Positions 16,211-23,622 of a stretch of 39,286 nucleotides of DNA are shown one piece after another (position 1 is the first letter of the stretch; each line of letters starts with the position of its first letter). The notes below the pieces were generated by a model that made no database searches, was not told the origin of the DNA, and saw only the letters and a program-made list of their open reading frames with translations. Source of the DNA: Spirochaetia bacterium (lineage in GTDB: Bacteria; Spirochaetota; Spirochaetia; Treponematales; Breznakiellaceae); the NCBI GenBank assembly GCA_025997755.1, contig BNVA01000004.1, positions 1 to 39,286 of the forward strand, given 5' to 3'. The translations under genes and the position numbers were made by a program.

Positions 16211-18238
16211 CTACATACCATACAAAAAGTTGTAGACAATTTCGTCCGCAAGTACTTTTTTTCCGTAATCGCGGGTTTCCGTAAGCTCTATTGTCTCCAA
16301 AAAAAGATCGTCGCTTAAAGTTGAATTACGCCGCCAACGGCTTACGCGGGTTATTCCACCGTTATACGCAAGCAGCGCCAACAGACGGTTTTTCATCCTG
16401 CCTTCAAGCTGTTTGTAGTATGCCGCGCCCAGATGTATGTTTACTTCAGGATTAAAAAGATCAACCTTTCCGAATTTAATGTAGTTGGCAATACCGTCCC
16501 GTGAAAGTTGTCTTGCCATCTCCGCTCCTGTTTCCGGCATAAGTTGGGTAAGACCGCTTGCTCCGGCATGGGATACAATGTCCGGTATACAGATGCTTTC
16601 CGTGCGTATCAATGCGTATAACAGGAAAATGTCCATTCCGGTTTCTTCGGAAAACCGTTCTACAATCTCTTGAAAAGCCCTTGGATAGCGTATTTCAAGG
16701 TCGCGCCTTGTAAGTGTATAGCCCGGGCGGTTCATATACAGAATGGAAAGCCGTATAGAGTCGCCCCAGCAGGCGTTATTCGCAAGATTTTCGGCAAAGC
16801 CGCGCAATTCCTCCGTGCTGAACTGTTCCTGCATAAGTTTGATGTAAGTATACGCATTTACGGCACAGCCGTATTTAAAAAAACCATCTATAAATTGAAA
16901 AGCCTGCGAAGGTGTTGTTTTAGAATCCTTCTTTTTATCTTTTGACTGCTTTGACGAAGTTTCCGCAGGCGGCGCTTTGGGTAAATTAAATTCCTTTTTT
17001 TTAGACAAACGCTCTGCGGCAAGAGATGAATAATAAAACGGCGGCAAGATCAAATCATCAAAATCATCGTTGGTGTAGGCAATCTTATAAAAATCTTCCG
17101 GACCCGCACCGCTGCCCTTTGGCAAACCTAACGCCGCAGCCGCATCTTCCACGCTTATTAAGCCGAAGTACAAGGTGCGTCCCAAAAGATAGGCGTATTT
17201 TGCTATTGTTGCTCCATCGGCGTATTTTTGAACGCAGGGAAAAAAGTAAGCAAGCCCTTCCCACCTCTTTCGGTTTGTGTAGTAAACCGAAATCCGCTCA
17301 AAAAGATCGGCAAAATAAGTTTTGTCCGTCCATTCGCCGCCGTATTTTTCTACTGCCGCGATAGCCTTTGCCCTGCTTTCCGTCCAAGCCATGTCCAGTA
17401 TATACCAAGCGCAGGCGTCCTTCTGCAAAAAATCCGGCGCTATGCCCATAGCCGCATCGAAATTTTCAGTTGCCGCCTTATAATTTCTTAACTGCCTGTT
17501 CATCCTTCCTGCGTAATATAGCAGCAAATACCGGTCTCCATTATTAGTTTCGTTTGAAAGTGAAAGCGATTTCAACTCATCTTCCCAGCGTAAAAATAAC
17601 TCCGTTCCTGTTTTTGCGCTGCCCGAATAAACAAAAGTCTTACCTAAATCTGTTATAAGCTCTTTTTTTGAAAGTATAAGACGTTCATTTTCTTTCAAAG
17701 TTATGTCGAATTGCTTTTTTGCCTCAGAATATGATGATTTTGCAACAAAAAAATGCCCTCTAATGGCGGCAAGTTCCCAATTTTCAAGAATATTTGCGGC
17801 AGGATCATCATCCGCAAGCTGTTTTACCCTTGAAAAAGCCCATTCACGGGCAGAATCAGGCTTTTCATCAAGAAAAAAGTCGATAGTTTCTTGATTTATA
17901 GACTTTTTCTCTCCGCTTAAACCGTTTGCATCCTCAATTTTTTTTATAAGATCAAAGGCAAGTCCCCAGTTTGTTCCGGCGGCTATCGAAGGGTCTTTTG
18001 CGTTTTTTTCGTAGTAAATATCCGGGGAAAAACCTATTAGTTTTTTTGCCGCATCGTTATGCGTAACAGGGTCTTTTAACGCGGTTTCCAAAAATTGAGT
18101 TATTCTTTCATCGTCCGGGTGTTCCTTTTCCAAGAGCAGGGCGGCATAAAACGGAGCCGCGTTGTCAATATTTGCACAGGCATTTAAGCCGGCTATGAAA
18201 AAAAGTAAAATGGAAATTAGACAGTTTCTTACAATCAA
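16211..18238 (-). CDS. Soluble lytic transglycosylase, lipoprotein-like
   Basis: A 675-residue murein transglycosylase that cleaves the MurNAc-GlcNAc bond with 1,6-anhydro product. The N-terminal signal ends in the lipobox GLNAC (C21). A long helical, TPR-like region fills residues 30-520, as in Slt70-type enzymes. The SLT domain is C-terminal, with catalytic E547 in LYALIRTES, then ASGLTQLMPETGAEMA, NPEVNIHLGAAYYKQL and LALLAYNGG. A low-complexity Lys/Ser linker (SSKQSKDKKKDSK) lies near residue 425. The gene begins one base after the stop of the LysM/SBD-like gene, so they are co-transcribed and probably act on the same peptidoglycan sites. Confidence 0.93.
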   Translation of the reverse strand: MIVRNCLISILLFFIAGLNACANIDNAAPFYAALLLEKEHPDDERITQFLETALKDPVTHNDAAKKLIGFSPDIYYEKNAKDPSIAAGTNWGLAFDLIKKIEDANGLSGEKKSINQETIDFFLDEKPDSAREWAFSRVKQLADDDPAANILENWELAAIRGHFFVAKSSYSEAKKQFDITLKENERLILSKKELITDLGKTFVYSGSAKTGTELFLRWEDELKSLSLSNETNNGDRYLLLYYAGRMNRQLRNYKAATENFDAAMGIAPDFLQKDACAWYILDMAWTESRAKAIAAVEKYGGEWTDKTYFADLFERISVYYTNRKRWEGLAYFFPCVQKYADGATIAKYAYLLGRTLYFGLISVEDAAAALGLPKGSGAGPEDFYKIAYTNDDFDDLILPPFYYSSLAAERLSKKKEFNLPKAPPAETSSKQSKDKKKDSKTTPSQAFQFIDGFFKYGCAVNAYTYIKLMQEQFSTEELRGFAENLANNACWGDSIRLSILYMNRPGYTLTRRDLEIRYPRAFQEIVERFSEETGMDIFLLYALIRTESICIPDIVSHAGASGLTQLMPETGAEMARQLSRDGIANYIKFGKVDLFNPEVNIHLGAAYYKQLEGRMKNRLLALLAYNGGITRVSRWRRNSTLSDDLFLETIELTETRDYGKKVLADEIVYNFLYGM

Positions 18239-18239
18239 T

Positions 18240-19262
18240 TTATCTTGGACGCGGCGGTATCTTTATGGTTGTCCCTGCTTTGATTTTGTTAGGATCCCGT
18301 ATTCCGTTGTCCCTCGCAAGGACTTTATAGTACCAGGGGTTCCTGTAAAACGCAGCGGAAACATCCCACAATGTATCGCCCCAGGCAAGTTTGTATGAAA
18401 CACCTTCTTTGGGTATCGTTGCGGGGACTTTGTAGGAAGTAACCGGAGCAGGCGCTCTTTTGCGGGAAGCGTTCGCGGCTTGCGGCGGAGGCGCAACCGG
18501 CTTTATCACCTGAGGAGGAGCTGCCGGTGTAGGCGGCGGAGGCGCTGCAGGCGGGTCTACTTTAACAACCGGAGGCGGCGTTACCGCAGGTTCCTCTTTA
18601 ACTTCGGGAACATTTTCAACAGCTTCTGCAGGCGGCTCATCAACCGGAACAGGCGGCGTTTCAACCGGATTTACCGGAGGCGCAGTCTGCTCGGTATTAA
18701 CAGGAGATGCATCGGTTATCTCTTGCGGGCTTTTTTTAAACACAAAAAACCAAAGCCCAAATCCAATAATCAAAAGGAGCAAGGCTGCCGCGCCTATAAG
18801 AAACAGCATATTTTTAGAAGACTTCTTTTTAGTTTGTTCATCCGCAGAATTTGAATCGCCTTCTTTATCGTCGAAACCCAAATCAAAATCCGGCAAATCT
18901 ACAATGTCGCTTTTTTCTTTCTGCAGTGATTTTAACGAAACCGCAAGACGATTATGTTCGGCATTATCCGCATCATCACTATTAAAGGCTTCCGCCGTTA
19001 TCTCGCCGTCTTCGGTAGAAAAAATGTCCAACTCTATGGAAGGTTCACCTTTTGGCTGTTCCGGTATATTTTCAACAACAACAGTGCCCATATACTGGGC
19101 TTTTTCCATCAACCCGGAAGGATTACGGTATAGGTCTATCTGAACACTTTTTTGATTATCATGCGCTGTAGTTAAAACCAGGCGTTTTTTCGCTACCGTG
19201 TTTTCCGCTAAAATGGGATAAAATTCACCATCAGCAACTTTTATTCCTATCATTGACGCCAT
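18240..19262 (-). CDS. DnaK substrate-binding-like domain, transmembrane helix and LysM
   Basis: A 340-residue bitopic protein. Residues 1-100 look like the beta-sandwich substrate-binding domain of DnaK without the ATPase. IGIKVADGEFYPILAENT, LTTAHDNQKSVQIDLY and GTVVVENIPEQPKGEPSIEL line up with Hsp70 blocks, including the IPxxPKGxPxIE strand. Residues 100-150 are acidic. One helix (152-175, LFLIGAAALLLLIIGFGLWFFVF) follows, then a proline-rich stretch (180-280). A LysM domain (about 290-338) has YKLAWGDTLWDVS and IKAGTTIKIPP. There is no signal peptide, so the N-terminus should be cytoplasmic and LysM periplasmic. The ribosome binding site AAGGAG lies 8 bases before the ATG. It sits between dxs and a lytic transglycosylase. 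A role linking peptide sensing to the wall is inference. Confidence 0.85.
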   Translation of the reverse strand: MASMIGIKVADGEFYPILAENTVAKKRLVLTTAHDNQKSVQIDLYRNPSGLMEKAQYMGTVVVENIPEQPKGEPSIELDIFSTEDGEITAEAFNSDDADNAEHNRLAVSLKSLQKEKSDIVDLPDFDLGFDDKEGDSNSADEQTKKKSSKNMLFLIGAAALLLLIIGFGLWFFVFKKSPQEITDASPVNTEQTAPPVNPVETPPVPVDEPPAEAVENVPEVKEEPAVTPPPVVKVDPPAAPPPPTPAAPPQVIKPVAPPPQAANASRKRAPAPVTSYKVPATIPKEGVSYKLAWGDTLWDVSAAFYRNPWYYKVLARDNGIRDPNKIKAGTTIKIPPRPR

Positions 19263-19315
19263 TAAAACCGCTCCTTGAAACTGCCATCCCTTCCTAATGG
19301 CATTATAGCCTTATT

Positions 19316-21184
19316 TTAGTTTTTTGTGCTAGTGCCAGACACTGCCGCCGCTATTCCTTGACCGTCAAGACCGGCTTCGGCAAGTAGTTCCGCGCGGGAG
19401 GCGTGAGCGTAGAATTTGTCGCCGGCATTCAGCGTAACAACAGATGCCGGACATTTTTTGCGCAGGGCAAGCTCTGCGGCTGCCTCTCCTATCCCGCCGT
19501 TTTTTATACCCTCTTCCACAAAAAATATTTTTTCGTAACTGTTCATTATCAAGGCAAGATGATCCTCGTCAAGCGGTTTTATAAAACGCAGATTATATAG
19601 GTCGGCATTTATCCCTTTTTTCTCAAGAATGTTTACCGCTTCAAACGCCTGCTCATAGAGGCTGCCTGTAAAAGCTATGCAGATTTTTCCGCCGCTCTGT
19701 TTTACAAAAACGCCCCGACCCTCAATCAATGGGATGGGAAAAGCCGCGTTATCGGGCGGCAAGGGCGCTTTCGGATAGCGGATCATACAGGGTCCTTCAC
19801 AGGCAAACGCCCAAGCAAGCATTAGGTTAAGCTCCGTTTCCGATGCCGGACAGAGTATCGTCATATTAGGGATGGTGCGGAACAGACTCAAATCAAAAAG
19901 CCCCTGATGCGTCTCCCCGTCGCCGGAAACAAAACCCGCCCTGTCAACTGCAAAAACAACGTTAAGATTTTGAAGCGCCGTGTCATGTATAAGCTGGTCT
20001 ACGGAGCGCTGGACAAATGTTGAGTATATCGCCGCCACCGGCTTCATTCCCGATGCGGCAAGCGCCGCCGCGAAACTTACGCAGTGTTCCTCCGCTATGC
20101 CTACGTCAAAGAAACGATCCGGAAATGCCTCCCTAAACTGGGAAAGTCCTGTCCCCTTCTCCATTGCGGCTGTCAACGCTACGATACGCTTATCTTTTTT
20201 TGCCGCCTCCAAAACCGCGCTGCCGAACGCGCTTGTCCATGAGGGAACAGGCGGTTTTATTTCGCCTGATTCCGCCAAAAAACTATTCGTCGAATGAAAG
20301 ACACCGGGCGCTTTTTCCGCAGGCTCATAGCCCTTGCCTTTTTGCGTAACAACATGAACGACAACAGGCCTGTCAAGATTTTTTACATCGCGCAGCACCT
20401 TTTCAAGCGCCTGCAAATTATGTCCTTCGATAGGACCCGCGTATTCAAAACCCAGATCGACAAAGAGGTTGTCATTGTAAAAGACGGCTTTTACCGCACG
20501 TTTAAGGCGCACAACAAGTTTAAAAAAGAATGCGCCCACAACCGGTATTTTTTGTACAAGCTGATCAAAACTACGCCTGAAATATTGATATTTTGCCTTC
20601 ATGGAAAGGCGGCTCAAATATTCCGAGATACCGCCGACGCTTTTTCCTATCGACATCTTGTTATCATTTAAAATGACAATGAGCGGCAATCTAAGCTGCC
20701 CCGCATGAGAGAGGGCTTCGTAGGCGAGTCCGCCCGTGATCGCACCATCCCCTATTACGGCGATACATTTTCCATCGCCGCCGTGCATAATCTCACCTAC
20801 AAGCAGCCCCAGGGCTATTGAGACCGAAGTGGAGGCATGTCCCGTGTTAAAGGCATCATGAGGGCTTTCAGATATTTTTGGAAATCCCGCTATGCCGCCT
20901 TTTTGCCTGAGCGTGGAAAATTGCCCAAACCTGCCGGTGAGCAATTTGTGCGCATAACACTGATGACCCACATCCCAGACTATTTTATCTTTTGGGGTAT
21001 CAAAAACACGGTGCAGAGCCAGTGTAAGCTCCACCGTTCCCAAATTTGATGAGAGATGACCGCCGTTTTTACTTACCGTCTCGACTATCTTACCGCGAAT
21101 CTCCTGCGCAAGCGTTATAAGCTGTGAGTGATCAAGACTCTTTAAATCGTGCGGATGCCGTATATTTTCCAGTAGTGAAAACAA
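19316..21184 (-). CDS. dxs: 1-deoxy-D-xylulose-5-phosphate synthase
   Basis: A thiamine diphosphate enzyme of 622 residues that condenses pyruvate and glyceraldehyde 3-phosphate to DXP, feeding both isoprenoid and thiamine/PLP synthesis. Signatures are GGHLSSNLGTVELTLALH, VWDVGHQCYAHKLLTGR, the ThDP-binding block GDGAITGGLAYEALSHAG with NDNKMSIG, then VGIAEEHCVSFAAALA and MIRYPK. The length fits the family and no key block is missing. It follows a tiny basic-protein gene by 4 bases and precedes the SBD/LysM gene by 53 bases. With dxr in the same window, the MEP route is used. TATAAT can be read on this strand in the gap after the gene (19307-19302), so the next genes may also have their own promoter. 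Confidence 0.96.
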   Translation of the reverse strand: MFSLLENIRHPHDLKSLDHSQLITLAQEIRGKIVETVSKNGGHLSSNLGTVELTLALHRVFDTPKDKIVWDVGHQCYAHKLLTGRFGQFSTLRQKGGIAGFPKISESPHDAFNTGHASTSVSIALGLLVGEIMHGGDGKCIAVIGDGAITGGLAYEALSHAGQLRLPLIVILNDNKMSIGKSVGGISEYLSRLSMKAKYQYFRRSFDQLVQKIPVVGAFFFKLVVRLKRAVKAVFYNDNLFVDLGFEYAGPIEGHNLQALEKVLRDVKNLDRPVVVHVVTQKGKGYEPAEKAPGVFHSTNSFLAESGEIKPPVPSWTSAFGSAVLEAAKKDKRIVALTAAMEKGTGLSQFREAFPDRFFDVGIAEEHCVSFAAALAASGMKPVAAIYSTFVQRSVDQLIHDTALQNLNVVFAVDRAGFVSGDGETHQGLFDLSLFRTIPNMTILCPASETELNLMLAWAFACEGPCMIRYPKAPLPPDNAAFPIPLIEGRGVFVKQSGGKICIAFTGSLYEQAFEAVNILEKKGINADLYNLRFIKPLDEDHLALIMNSYEKIFFVEEGIKNGGIGEAAAELALRKKCPASVVTLNAGDKFYAHASRAELLAEAGLDGQGIAAAVSGTSTKN

Positions 21185-21188
21185 AGAA

Positions 21189-21278
21189 TTATTTGTTCTT
21201 ATGCCTGTTTTTTCTTAGCTTTTTCTTTCTCTTATGGGTCGCAATTTTTTTTAGTTTTCTTTTTCTTCCGCAGGGCAC
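21189..21278 (-). CDS. 29-residue basic protein, bS22/AURKAIP1-COX24-like
   Basis: A short gene with a GTG start at 21278-21276. The evidence for this start is a strong ribosome binding site, AAGGAG (21290-21285), exactly 6 bases upstream. A longer reading from an ATG at 21404 would begin upstream of the predicted promoter and lacks such a site. The product MPCGRKRKLKKIATHKRKKK continues LRKNRHKNK. It is 29 residues, about 60 percent Lys, Arg and His. The pattern RKRKxKKxxxHKRKKKLRKNRHK matches the small bacterial relatives of mitochondrial mS38 (AURKAIP1/COX24), known as bS22, which sit in the small ribosomal subunit. It lies 4 bases before dxs and is likely co-translated with it. The family call is from pattern recognition only. 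Confidence 0.7.
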   Translation of the reverse strand: MPCGRKRKLKKIATHKRKKKLRKNRHKNK

Positions 21279-21333
21279 AACAAGCTCCTTACCTTTTATT
21301 TGAGCGATAAAACAGCTCAAGGCTATGCTATAT

Positions 21334-21362
21334 ATCATAACCATAACCAAAATAATGATCAA
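21334..21362 (-). promoter_or_regulatory. Promoter of the bS22-like/dxs operon
   Basis: On the minus strand, TTGATC (21362-21357) and TATGAT (21339-21334) are 17 bases apart. Transcription would start about 50 bases before the GTG at 21278. The site overlaps nothing coding and lies back to back with the C11 protease promoter. Confidence 0.6.
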
Positions 21363-21366
21363 GCTG

Positions 21367-21395
21367 TTTGATCTCCGGTGAAAAATGGTTATAAT
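21367..21395 (+). promoter_or_regulatory. Promoter of the C11 protease gene
   Basis: TTTGAT (21367-21372) and a perfect TATAAT (21390-21395) are 17 bases apart. The ribosome binding site AGGAG (21407-21411) lies 6 bases before the ATG at 21418. The -35 box is weak, and the leader would be only about 15 bases. Confidence 0.6.
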
Positions 21396-21417
21396 TGAAT
21401 CCATATAGGAGTACCAA

Positions 21418-23160
21418 ATGAAAAAAGTAAAAATCAAGTATTTCTTTGCTATCTTACTCTCTTTTATTCTATGTTGTCTTTTTTCCTGTGATAACGTAAA
21501 TAATGCAATACCTCGTAGTACTAATGAAAACCATTCTACGTACACCGTGCTTTACTATAACGCTACGGCAAACCCAGGAGATTATATCCTCATGCTGCCA
21601 TATCTTTTGCAGGTTCGTGATGTGGGTGCAAGCGACACCGTGAGTTTTGCGGCACAGACAAATTTTCAGATTGATTTGAAAGCGGGATCAGCGTGGAGTG
21701 CAAGTGAGCGCGTAACGCAGCGTTTTTGGTTAAAAAAAGGCAAAAGCGATGATTTTGAATTTGATAACCCGGACAGCCTTTTAAAACTTGCCGAACCTAA
21801 TACAATTGCGAATTTTATACGATGGGGAACGGAAAAATTCCCTGCGGATAAGTATATTTTAGTTATGATGGGACACGGAGCGGTGTGGAATCCTGCTTAT
21901 GACAAAAACGACGGCTGGGTAGCGCCTTCTAATGAGCCTGTAAGTTATATGCTGCAGCCGGATAGTTCCATGTCAGGGGGTATATTAGAACCGGATAGAG
22001 CGTCGTTATTTGACGATAGCTTTGCGGGAGAGCCGGCGGTTTCCAGTTTTGCCCTTGCCGAAGGTATAAAACGCGCCGGTAAAAAAATAGATTTGGTATA
22101 TCACCACGCATGTTTACAGAATATGCTGGAAAATCTTTGCGAACTTAAAGATACAGGGCTTGTTGATTATACGCTGGCTGCGGGACATAACACTTCTTCT
22201 GTCGGCGGTGACTACGGCAGTTTATTGAAAATTTTAAACACAGGTGCGGATATAGAAAGCGTAATATCTGAATATTGTTACTACAATGTTAAACACATGG
22301 ATGTTGAATTGAAGCAGTCGGAATTAATCTTTACGGATTTGCGTAAATTGGATCCGGTACTTGCAAGTATCAAAAATATTGTTGAATTATTTAAAAATCA
22401 TCCAGGCATAGGCAACTTGACTTCATTACCTGTAAAAATAAATGAAAGTACAAGCGGCGTTTATTTTTATGACGCAATGGTAAATCCGCTTACCGGAATA
22501 CCGGAGGTTAACCCTGCAAACTGGAAAAGCGCCGATCTTAATTCATATATTCAGTATATGGGTATGCTTCTTACCCAAAGCACAGTAATTCCGACTCATG
22601 CCACCGATTTACTAAAGGCTATTAATGAAGCTATTGTTTGGGGCGAGGATACCAGCAGTATTCCGATTTATACAACATTTGGCGTAACGGTTATGCCCAA
22701 TACCATGTATACTACTACCCCGGGTGGTTATTCTACTTATTATCCCCAAACCGCTTTTGACAAGGCAACCGGCTGGTCTACATGGTTAAGCTCGGCTAAA
22801 AATGTTGCGGTACACGTATTGAATCCTACGTGGGCTTTTTCGGGACAGGTAATGTATTCTGATGCAAATAAAAAATTGATTGTGGTTGATAGTAATATCA
22901 CGGCAAATTCTAAGGTGGATCCAACAAAGTTACGCATTGGCGGCACCGATTTAGTGGACGGAGTTAATTATGAAGCCGCAAAAACTAATGTTGTAAACGG
23001 GTATGTTGAAATTTACCTAGACACAGTTGGGCTTTTATCACCTATAGCAGCTTCAATTACAGTAGGTTCAACAACTATTGACATTGGCGCCGGTTTTGTT
23101 ACCACAAATAGCAAGCCGAATGCTCCTACTACAAATCTGACGATAACAAACTATCCTTAA
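21418..23160 (+). CDS. Clostripain-like (C11) cysteine peptidase lipoprotein
   Basis: A 580-residue protein. The signal ends in the lipobox CCLFSC, so it is probably anchored to a membrane. Family C11 peptidases cleave after Arg or Lys using a His-Cys dyad. Here H153 lies in YILVMMGHGAVWNPAYD, and C232 in IDLVYHHACLQNMLENL, where most relatives have DACLM. The following TLAAGHNTSSVGGDYGSLL also fits the family. The last 120 residues, after about 460, are beta-rich and look like a separate binding domain (HVLNPTWAFSGQVMYSD onward). It has its own promoter and a good ribosome binding site. A short frame related to glycine-rich surface proteins follows, then a terminator. Confidence 0.88.
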   Translation: MKKVKIKYFFAILLSFILCCLFSCDNVNNAIPRSTNENHSTYTVLYYNATANPGDYILMLPYLLQVRDVGASDTVSFAAQTNFQIDLKAGSAWSASERVTQRFWLKKGKSDDFEFDNPDSLLKLAEPNTIANFIRWGTEKFPADKYILVMMGHGAVWNPAYDKNDGWVAPSNEPVSYMLQPDSSMSGGILEPDRASLFDDSFAGEPAVSSFALAEGIKRAGKKIDLVYHHACLQNMLENLCELKDTGLVDYTLAAGHNTSSVGGDYGSLLKILNTGADIESVISEYCYYNVKHMDVELKQSELIFTDLRKLDPVLASIKNIVELFKNHPGIGNLTSLPVKINESTSGVYFYDAMVNPLTGIPEVNPANWKSADLNSYIQYMGMLLTQSTVIPTHATDLLKAINEAIVWGEDTSSIPIYTTFGVTVMPNTMYTTTPGGYSTYYPQTAFDKATGWSTWLSSAKNVAVHVLNPTWAFSGQVMYSDANKKLIVVDSNITANSKVDPTKLRIGGTDLVDGVNYEAAKTNVVNGYVEIYLDTVGLLSPIAASITVGSTTIDIGAGFVTTNSKPNAPTTNLTITNYP

Positions 23161-23164
23161 TTAA

Positions 23165-23452
23165 ACTTCGGCATTTATTGGCGGGGGCTTGTTTACAGGT
23201 TTGGCTGATATTACAACAGGAACGGGCGGCAATGGTGTAGCTAATAGCGGCGGCGCTGCCGAAGCTGCAGGCGGCGGCGGAGGCGGCTGGAGAGGCGGGG
23301 GAGCGCAACAAGGCGGATATAACACAGATTGGACATCCTCAGGCGCCGGCGGCATAAGCTACATTGAGCCTACATTTACCGGTACAAGCAGTACCCTTTC
23401 CGACATATATGGCAACGGCAAAGCAATGATTAAATGGTCGCCAAGTAATTAA
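23165..23452 (+). pseudogene. C-terminal remnant of a glycine-rich surface protein
   Basis: An open frame of 95 codons runs from just after the TAA at 23162-23164 to the stop at 23450-23452. It contains no ATG or GTG start near its beginning; only TTG codons at 23189 and later are available, without a Shine-Dalgarno sequence. The translation has GGAAEAAGGGGGGWRGGGAQ, then GISYIEPTFTGTSS and GNGKAMIKWSPSN. This is the recognisable end of glycine-rich secreted proteins, where a Gly-rich loop is followed by a strand ending in GNGxAxIxW. It therefore looks like the 3' stub of a larger gene whose front was lost. An alternative is a short translated protein starting at TTG 23189. Confidence 0.55.
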
Positions 23453-23492
23453 AGAGTAAAGGCCGCCTATAAAGCTAAAATCTGAGAATTTG

Positions 23493-23534
23493 AAAGCTAA
23501 GTACTATCCCAAAGCGGTGGTACTTAGCTTTTTT
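23493..23534 (+). terminator. Intrinsic terminator after the C11 protease/glycine-rich unit
   Basis: AAGCTAAGTAC (23494-23504) and GTACTTAGCTT (23520-23530) form a perfect 11-bp stem with a 15-base loop. The 3' arm runs into a T tract. This ends the transcript before the foldase gene. Confidence 0.88.
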
Positions 23535-23622
23535 CATCGTTAATCCTATGTTGCTCTCTTTACCAATTCTTGTTTTTGTGATAGTTTCAAGTAATTTTAA
23601 TGCGTAGATAAAGGCGGATAAA

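Noticed and set aside
21189..21404. A 71-residue membrane protein starting at ATG 21404, or a 118-residue one at 21545
   Set aside because: Both starts precede the predicted promoter and lack a ribosome binding site; the longer one also overlaps the C11 gene. The GTG at 21278 has an ideal site and matches the family length.
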